Source of the DNA: Vicinamibacteraceae bacterium
GTDB lineage: Bacteria; Planctomycetota; Phycisphaerae; Phycisphaerales; UBA5793
Direction: 5' to 3'
DNA length: 64,000 nucleotides
NCBI GenBank assembly: GCA_011525805.1
Contig: WYBR01000083.1
Span: 1-64,000, forward strand
Shown: positions 59,054 through 64,000 of the stretch, piece after piece
How the letters are laid out: each line of letters starts with the position of its first letter
Position numbering within the stretch: the first letter of the stretch is position 1
The notes under the pieces: generated by a model
What the model was told of the DNA's origin: nothing
Databases searched by the model: none
What the model saw: only the letters and a program-made list of their open reading frames with translations
Translations under genes and position numbers: made by a program

Positions 59054-59146
59054 GCGTGCCGGGCTCCGAAAATTCCGATGGTTGGGACGGCGGCGGCGAT
59101 CTTCGGGGCCGAGACCCCGCGGTGCTCGCCCGCCGACGGGATCGGC

Positions 59147-59437
59147 TCAATGCGATGACGTCGGCTCTTGGCGCCGCGGCGACCCCGATGACTGCGACAG
59201 GCGCTGCTGGTTGCGGTAGAGCGCGTAGCCCAGCGAGCCGACGACGGACGCGGGCACCGCGAGCATGACGATGACGGAGAGGGAGAAGCCGAGCGCGACG
59301 TTCACGCCCGTCTCCTCCTGTTTGACTTCGTTCTCCTCGCTGCACAGCGGGCAGGCGGTCGCCGTCCGCGCCGGCAGCGCGCTGAGCAGGATCGCCGCCA
59401 GGCAGAGTTTCACGGCATGTCGAGTGCGGATCATCAT
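59147..59437 (-). CDS. Small membrane protein with CPLC motif, end of the cta operon
   Basis: A 96-residue protein with a signal peptide (LCLAAILLSALPARTATA), then CPLCSEENEVKQEE and one membrane helix (LGFSLSVIVMLAVPASVVGSLGYALY). The Cys-x-x-Cys just after the signal peptide would face the periplasm, where it might bind copper or exchange disulfides during oxidase assembly. It starts 9 bases after the SCO1/DUF420 gene. No established function known to me. Confidence 0.78.
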   Translation of the reverse strand: MMIRTRHAVKLCLAAILLSALPARTATACPLCSEENEVKQEETGVNVALGFSLSVIVMLAVPASVVGSLGYALYRNQQRLSQSSGSPRRQEPTSSH

Positions 59438-59446
59438 CGGGCAATC

Positions 59447-60694
59447 CTATGCGCCGCGCCGCGGCGCGGCCTCGACCAGCGCCTGCGGCGCCGCCTCGCC
59501 TGCCTGCCGGTACTTGAGCAGAGCCGGATGAAGTTGGTAGAGCATCAGGTAGACGATCACGCCCGTGACGGCGACGTACATCCAGATCGGCCAGGTGACG
59601 CGCGCCAGGCGGCGATGGGCGTCGAAGCGCCCCTTAGAGGCGAGCCAGAGCGTCCGGATCGCCAGCGGCGGCACCGTCGCCGCGAGAACGACGTGCGAGA
59701 TCAGAATCGTGTAGTAGATTCCCCGCCACGCCCCGGCGACCCGCCAAGGCGTATGGCCGACGCCTTCGGCCATCTGCCGCAGCGTGTGGTAGGTGATGTA
59801 GGAAGCGAGAAAGGCGACGGAAACAAGTAGTGCCGCGATCATCGTCCGGCGGTGCGCGGCGCGCTTCCCCCGCCGAATGAGCCGCAACCCGACCACCAGA
59901 AGCGTCGCAGACACGGCGTTGAGCGTCGCGTTGAGAGCGGGCAGATACGAAACCAGCCCCATGCTCTGCGGGTGGGCCGCTGCGGTCGGGGTCTCGCCTG
60001 ACTCCATCGCCAGGCGCGCGTCGGCCAGGAGGCGATCCATCTCGGCCGCGTCGGTGCCGCTGTACCATCCGCGCACGAAGCCGTCGGGCCCGACGAGAAC
60101 GAAGCGGCTGCTGTGAACGATCGGTCCGCCGTGGTCGCCGGGGTCGTCGGCCGGCGCGGCGCCTTCGCGCGTCAGGCGCTCGGCCTCCTGCTGGGGATTC
60201 TCGACGCTCAGGAGCAGCGCCCGCGCGTAGCGTTGAATCTCGCCGTACTCGCCGGTGAGGAAACTCCACTGCCGCTCATCCGCGCCGTAGGCCTGCGCAT
60301 AAGCGGCGAGCGCCTGCGGCGTGTCCCGCCACGGATCGCAGGTGATCGAGACGAGGCGGAGACGATCCGTCGGGCCGATCGATTCCTGCAGCGTGCGCAT
60401 GTTGCCGGTCATGATGGGGCACGGGCCGGGACAGTTCGTGAAAATGAAGTCCACGATCCACGCCCGCCCGAGCAGATCGTGCGAGTCGAACGCCTCTTCG
60501 CGCTGGTCCGTGAGGGTGATGCGCGGGGCCTTGATGAGCGGTGGCGGCGCCGCGCTCTCCGAACCCGCCGACGCGCGAGGCCCGGGCGCGAAGCGGAACC
60601 ACGACCAGACGATGAGCGCGGCGCACAGCGCGACCATGATCGTCCAGACCGTGAGGTCCACTCTTGTCATGCCGGAGCGGGCAATGGGGCGCAT
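59447..60694 (-). CDS. SCO1/SenC copper chaperone fused to a DUF420 membrane domain
   Basis: A 415-residue membrane protein. After one N-terminal helix, residues about 50-225 are a SCO1 domain: VDFIFTNCPGPCPIMTGNM with the CxxxC copper pair, DPWRDTPQALAAYA and the His ligand in GGPIVHSSRFVLVGP. Residues about 245-400 carry four to five helices of the DUF420 type (ALNATLNAVSATLLVVGLRL, SYITYHTLRQM, GIYYTILISHVVLAATVPPL). SCO1 delivers copper to the CuA site of cytochrome oxidase; DUF420 proteins such as CtaM act in oxidase maturation. The start may be 60694 or 60670. It is the fifth gene of the assembly operon. Confidence 0.9.
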   Translation of the reverse strand: MRPIARSGMTRVDLTVWTIMVALCAALIVWSWFRFAPGPRASAGSESAAPPPLIKAPRITLTDQREEAFDSHDLLGRAWIVDFIFTNCPGPCPIMTGNMRTLQESIGPTDRLRLVSITCDPWRDTPQALAAYAQAYGADERQWSFLTGEYGEIQRYARALLLSVENPQQEAERLTREGAAPADDPGDHGGPIVHSSRFVLVGPDGFVRGWYSGTDAAEMDRLLADARLAMESGETPTAAAHPQSMGLVSYLPALNATLNAVSATLLVVGLRLIRRGKRAAHRRTMIAALLVSVAFLASYITYHTLRQMAEGVGHTPWRVAGAWRGIYYTILISHVVLAATVPPLAIRTLWLASKGRFDAHRRLARVTWPIWMYVAVTGVIVYLMLYQLHPALLKYRQAGEAAPQALVEAAPRRGA

Positions 60695-60697
60695 GCG

Positions 60698-61531
60698 TCA
60701 GTGCCCCCCGGAATCAGGCGCGGCGACCACGACAACCGCCGCGCCGATCGCGGCCGCAGCGCACGCGCCCGCGATCGCGAGCGGGAGGATCGCCGCCTCG
60801 CCGTGCAGCGGCGCCGCGATCGCCTGCGAGCACCACGTCAGCGGGTTGGCGAGCATGAGCAGCCGCAGCGCCTCGTGCTGCTCATGCACGGGGAAGATCG
60901 CGCCCGAGAGCGCCCACATGGGCATGAGCACGAGGTTCATGACGGCGTGAAAGCCCTGCGTCGTCTCGCTCTTCCAGGCGAACGCCACGCCGATGCCCGT
61001 CATCATCAGCGTCGTCAGCGCCAGCGCAAGGAGGATCGCAGCGAGGTTCACCGGGGCCGGCCAGTGCGACCAGACCGGCGGCGCCAGCAGGAGCGCGGCC
61101 GCCTGCACGAAGGCGAGGATCGCCCCGCCGACCACCTTGCCCAGCGCGACCGACCAGCGCGACGCCGGCGAAACGAGCACCGACTGAAGCCAGCCCTCGT
61201 TGCGATCGTCAATGACGGAGATGCTCGAGAAGATGGCCGTGAAGAGCGCCACCATCGTCATCATGCCCGGCAGGAGGAACAGGCCGTACCCGCCGCGACT
61301 GCCGCCAGAGGAGGGTGCGACGATGTTCGAGAACCCGGCGCCGAGGAACGCCCAGAGCATCAGCGGTGTGCCGATCGCGGCGGCGATACGCGTCGGCTGG
61401 CGGCGGAAGCGCACCACCTCCCGCCAGACGAATATCCCCAGGACGCGCAGACCCGACGTCCGGGCCACAACCCGATGCGCACTGGCGGCAGCGCTGAGCG
61501 TCATGTCAGGATGCGCCGCTGGGTCAACCAT
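60698..61531 (-). CDS. ABC-2 type transporter permease in the cta operon
   Basis: A 277-residue permease with six membrane helices of the ABC-2 family (LGIFVWREVVRFRRQPTRI, FSSISVIDDRNEGWLQSVLV with the conserved signature, MSPMWALSGAIFPV-like LVLMPMWALSGAIFPV). It overlaps the ATPase gene by 8 bases and starts at ATG 61531; ATG 61504 is an alternative. It pairs with the upstream ATPase. ABC-2 permeases resemble DrrB/NodJ; the substrate is unknown, but the setting points to haem or copper supply for the oxidase. Confidence 0.88.
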   Translation of the reverse strand: MVDPAAHPDMTLSAAASAHRVVARTSGLRVLGIFVWREVVRFRRQPTRIAAAIGTPLMLWAFLGAGFSNIVAPSSGGSRGGYGLFLLPGMMTMVALFTAIFSSISVIDDRNEGWLQSVLVSPASRWSVALGKVVGGAILAFVQAAALLLAPPVWSHWPAPVNLAAILLALALTTLMMTGIGVAFAWKSETTQGFHAVMNLVLMPMWALSGAIFPVHEQHEALRLLMLANPLTWCSQAIAAPLHGEAAILPLAIAGACAAAAIGAAVVVVAAPDSGGH

Positions 61532-62522
61532 GGCCGCCCGCGCCTTCCGGGCCTGACGCCGCCTCCGGCTGATCGTTGAGCGCTTCGCCGGTGAGTTCCA
61601 CGAAGACGTCCGCGAGCGTCGGCGGGGCGATCGTGAAGGCGATGCCGCGCCGCGCCAGTTCCAGCGCCGCCTGCTCGCGCTGCGACTGCCCGATCGGTGC
61701 GACCCACTGGCTGCCCACCGCCTTCCACGGCACATCAAGATTCAACGTCGGGCGGCCGGGCGAGTGCACCGTCACGAAGGCGCCGCCAAGGCCATGGCGG
61801 AGGTCCGCCGGCGCCCCGTCGGCGACGATCCGCCCCCCGTGCACGAAGACGGCGCGATCGCAGCGATCCGCCTCGTCGATCAGGTGCGTGCTCATGACGA
61901 CGGTCATGCCCGCTTCGCGCTGGCGCCTGTCGATCGAGTCGAGGAACATCTGCCGCGCCGCCGGGTCGAGTCCGACCGTCGGTTCATCGAGGAGGAGGAT
62001 GCGCGGGTGGTGAAGCATGGCGCGGGCGAGATCGACGCGGCGCTTCAAGCCGCCCGACAGCGTCTTGACGAGCGAGGCGCGCCGGTCGCCGAGATCGCCG
62101 CGTTCGAGTTCCTCGTCGATGCGCCGTCGGGCGTCGCGGCCGCGAAGCCCGTACAGGCCGGCCTGGCAGAGCAGATTCTCCTCGACCGTGAGGTGGGGAT
62201 CGAGGCCGTTGGACTGAAAGACGACGCTGAGCAGCGGTCGAAAGGCCGCCGGATCGCTCTCACCGCCGACGATCAGGCGGCCGGAAGTCGGGCGCATCAT
62301 GCCGCAGATGATCCGCATGAGTGTGGATTTGCCGCTGCCGTTGGGGCCGAGCAGCGCTGCCGATCCACCCGCGGCGAGGCGCAGCGAGATTCCCTTGATC
62401 GCCTCGCAGGCCGCCTGGCCGCGGCGCGCAGGATAGACGAACCGCAGGTCGGCGATCTCGATCGCCGGCGCTGCGGCCGCGGCCGGGGCGCCGGTTGCGG
62501 CGGTGATCAGTTCGAGAGCCAT
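61524..62522 (-). CDS. ABC transporter ATP-binding protein in the cta operon
   Basis: A 332-residue ATPase of the DrrA/CcmA type. Walker A LLGPNGSGKSTLMRIICG, Q-loop VVFQSNGLDPHLTVEENL, signature TLSGGLKRRVDLARAML, Walker B ILLLDEPTVGLDP and H-loop VVMSTHLIDEADRCD are all intact. The last 90 residues form the usual small C-terminal domain. It overlaps ctaB by 16 bases and the permease by 8, so the operon is tightly coupled. It drives the adjoining permease. Confidence 0.92.
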   Translation of the reverse strand: MALELITAATGAPAAAAAPAIEIADLRFVYPARRGQAACEAIKGISLRLAAGGSAALLGPNGSGKSTLMRIICGMMRPTSGRLIVGGESDPAAFRPLLSVVFQSNGLDPHLTVEENLLCQAGLYGLRGRDARRRIDEELERGDLGDRRASLVKTLSGGLKRRVDLARAMLHHPRILLLDEPTVGLDPAARQMFLDSIDRRQREAGMTVVMSTHLIDEADRCDRAVFVHGGRIVADGAPADLRHGLGGAFVTVHSPGRPTLNLDVPWKAVGSQWVAPIGQSQREQAALELARRGIAFTIAPPTLADVFVELTGEALNDQPEAASGPEGAGGHG

Positions 62523-63472
62523 CGCGGCAGCACCACGGCGTCAACGACCATGACGCCGAGCAGAACGGGCAGGTAGGTGATCGTGAAGAAGAATAGCCGC
62601 CGCGCCGCCTGCTGGGTTCTCTCGATGGCGACGCGCGCGGCAACGTACAACTGCGCCAGCCCCAGCAGCAGCGCCACGAGCCAGTAGACCGGTCCGACCA
62701 TGCCCAGCACGCCGGGCAGGAGCGTCGCGGGCAGCAGGACGGCGCTCCAACTGAGCACGCTCGCGGAGGTCTTCGCCCCCGTCGGGTCGGTGACGGGCAT
62801 GACGGGAATGCCCGCCAGCGCGTATTCATCGCGGTAGAACCACGCGATGGCCAGAAAGTGCGGCATCTGCCAGATGAACATGATGAGAAAGAGCGTCAGG
62901 CCGCGGGCATCGACGCTCCCCGTGGCCGCGGCGAAGCCGATGAGCGGCGGCAGCGCGCCGGGCACGGCCCCGATGAGCGTGGCCGTCGAACTCACTCGCT
63001 TCATCGGCGTGTAGATGAGCGCGTAAGTGATGAGCGTCGCGAAGGCGATGAGCGCCGCGAGGGGCCGCTGCGCGAGCCAGGCCAGTTGCGCCACCCCCGC
63101 CACCGCGAGCAAGGCGCCGAAACGCAGCGCGGCCGAGGGGGCCATCCGCCGGTCGGGCAGCGGCCGCTTCGCCGTGCGCGCCATCAGGCGATCCGTGTCG
63201 CGCTCGAACCACTGATTGAGCACGGAGCCGGCGCCGGCGCACAGCGCCGTGCCCATCAGCGAGTGGCCCAGCACGGCGACCGACTCGAGCGGCCGCGATC
63301 CAACGCCCATTGCAAAGCCGACTGCCGTCGTGATGAGCACGAGGGTGTTGAGGCGAGGCTTGGTGAGTTCGACGTGGTCCCGCCAGGCGGTGGAGAGCGG
63401 CCGACGCCCGACTTGCGGCGGCAACGCGGCCGCGGACTCAACCCCGACGCGTTCGATTCTCACGCTGCTCAT
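62507..63472 (-). CDS. ctaB: Protohaem IX farnesyltransferase (haem O synthase)
   Basis: A 321-residue UbiA-superfamily prenyltransferase with about nine helices. The first Asp-rich motif lies in NQWFERDTDRLMARTAKRPLP and the second region in YTPMKRVSSTATLIGAVPGALPP; IWQMPHFLAIAWFYRDEYALAG is diagnostic of CyoE/CtaB. It attaches farnesyl to haem B to make haem O. The start ATG overlaps the stop of ctaA (ATGA). An N-terminal extension of about 25 residues precedes the first helix. Confidence 0.94.
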   Translation of the reverse strand: MSSVRIERVGVESAAALPPQVGRRPLSTAWRDHVELTKPRLNTLVLITTAVGFAMGVGSRPLESVAVLGHSLMGTALCAGAGSVLNQWFERDTDRLMARTAKRPLPDRRMAPSAALRFGALLAVAGVAQLAWLAQRPLAALIAFATLITYALIYTPMKRVSSTATLIGAVPGALPPLIGFAAATGSVDARGLTLFLIMFIWQMPHFLAIAWFYRDEYALAGIPVMPVTDPTGAKTSASVLSWSAVLLPATLLPGVLGMVGPVYWLVALLLGLAQLYVAARVAIERTQQAARRLFFFTITYLPVLLGVMVVDAVVLPRWLSN

Positions 63473-64000
63473 GAGGCGCCTCCCGGCACCGCGCGCGGGG
63501 AGGTGCGATCGGGCGTCTCGGCGGCGGCCTTCGACCCGGCCCGCATCGCCGAGGGGGCGGCGCCGATCATCAGCGTCATCAGCCAGGCGAGAAGCACGAT
63601 CATCGCGCCGAGCACTACATGCGAGGAGACGATCGCGGCGACGCGCAGGTCGAGCACCTGGTCGAGGCGGTCAAGCCGCGTCGTCATCCACCACGTGACG
63701 GCGCCGAGCAGCACTTGCGCCGCGACCGACGCGATCAGCGCCCCGGCGCCGAGCCGCGCGCGGCGCGAATCCGAGTGCATCATGACGACCGACGCGAGCA
63801 CGAGCGCGGCCGCCACCACGGCCAGCGCGCCGAAGACGTGGACGAGCAGCGCCCAGTCGAACCCGAAGTGCCGCGTGATCGCGCCGAAGACCGTCTGACA
63901 GAACGAAAGCGCGACCAGCGCAAGCCCGATGCGCACCGCGGCCAGGCGAATCGCCGGCGAGGGAAGCACGGCGCCCGCGCCCCGAGCCGCGGCGCCTTCA
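63469..64000 (-). CDS. ctaA: Haem A synthase, C-terminal part (cut by the window edge)
   Basis: The last 176 residues of a COX15/CtaA-like protein; the frame stays open to the edge. Four membrane helices are visible with the two conserved haem-binding His of the second half: in WALLVHVFGALAVV and in AIVSSHVVLGAMIVLLAWL. LGAGALIASVAAQVLLGAVTWW matches the LGxxTV helix of the family. It oxidises haem O to haem A, directly upstream of ctaB. A GTG at 63969 would give a protein too short for the family, so the gene is partial rather than starting there. Confidence 0.82.
   Translation of the reverse strand, partial: EGAAARGAGAVLPSPAIRLAAVRIGLALVALSFCQTVFGAITRHFGFDWALLVHVFGALAVVAAALVLASVVMMHSDSRRARLGAGALIASVAAQVLLGAVTWWMTTRLDRLDQVLDLRVAAIVSSHVVLGAMIVLLAWLMTLMIGAAPSAMRAGSKAAAETPDRTSPRAVPGGAS

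Overview
The window is 64 kb of strongly GC-rich bacterial DNA. The gene content points to an uncultured member of the Planctomycetota, most likely Phycisphaerae. The indications are a Minf_1886-type protein (a family described from Planctomycetes and Verrucomicrobia), several small membrane proteins carrying a CxxCGYDLR...CPEC zinc ribbon, many secreted beta-rich proteins sharing one C-terminal module, and abundant short palindromic and tandem repeats. This placement is inferred from reading the sequence; no 16S gene is present. No phage, insertion sequence, CRISPR array or origin was seen.

Layout. 0-6.4 kb: start of a gene off the left edge, pheT, a secreted M28 peptidase and a cstA-type transporter. 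6.9-17.9 kb: a long plus-strand run with complex I membrane genes nuoJ-K-L-M-N, a small helical protein, a RibBA-like protein, a zinc-ribbon membrane protein and a glycosyltransferase-methyltransferase fusion. 17.8-23.2 kb: a HEAT-like membrane protein coupled to a glutamine-amidotransferase-like pseudoenzyme, an exported FKBP isomerase and three zinc-ribbon membrane proteins. 23.3-30.8 kb (minus strand): a GspE/PilB ATPase, a Bax-inhibitor-1 protein, a two-protease polypeptide (M14 + S9) and a queuosine-precursor transporter. 31.1-35.9 kb: one open frame carrying an ABC exporter followed by a secretin. 36-47 kb: housekeeping and stress genes (SDR, AI-2E family, Minf_1886, chrA, M42 peptidase, YgfZ, MsrBA) and secreted proteins. 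47-56.3 kb: an island of secreted proteins, two of them broken, with a tRNA-Phe. 56.6-59 kb: a ketosynthase and dapL. 59.1-64 kb: a minus-strand cytochrome oxidase assembly operon, ctaA-ctaB-ABC ATPase-permease-SCO1/DUF420-small CPLC protein, running off the right edge.

Themes. (1) A 28-base palindrome is present in five copies inside three unrelated genes (pheT, cstA, nuoJ), always in the same orientation and codon phase, so each copy adds roughly the peptide HDSQSLIVGV. Other palindromes split the zinc ribbon of the CstA protein, and a 7-bp tandem array links two enzymes. (2) Two pairs of normally separate functions are joined in frame without a stop; in the ABC-secretin case the second half keeps its own Shine-Dalgarno, GTG start and signal-peptide-like N-terminus. 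(3) Seven secreted-protein genes carry eight copies of one C-terminal module; one copy is cut by an amber codon with an intact frame behind it. (4) Several enzymes look degenerate or reduced: an amidotransferase without its cysteine, a GTP cyclohydrolase II domain without zinc cysteines, PheT without its OB-fold, and a frameshifted galactose-oxidase-like gene.

The most striking candidates for something undescribed are the ABC exporter-secretin frame with its unknown C-terminal domain, and the in-frame palindromic element.
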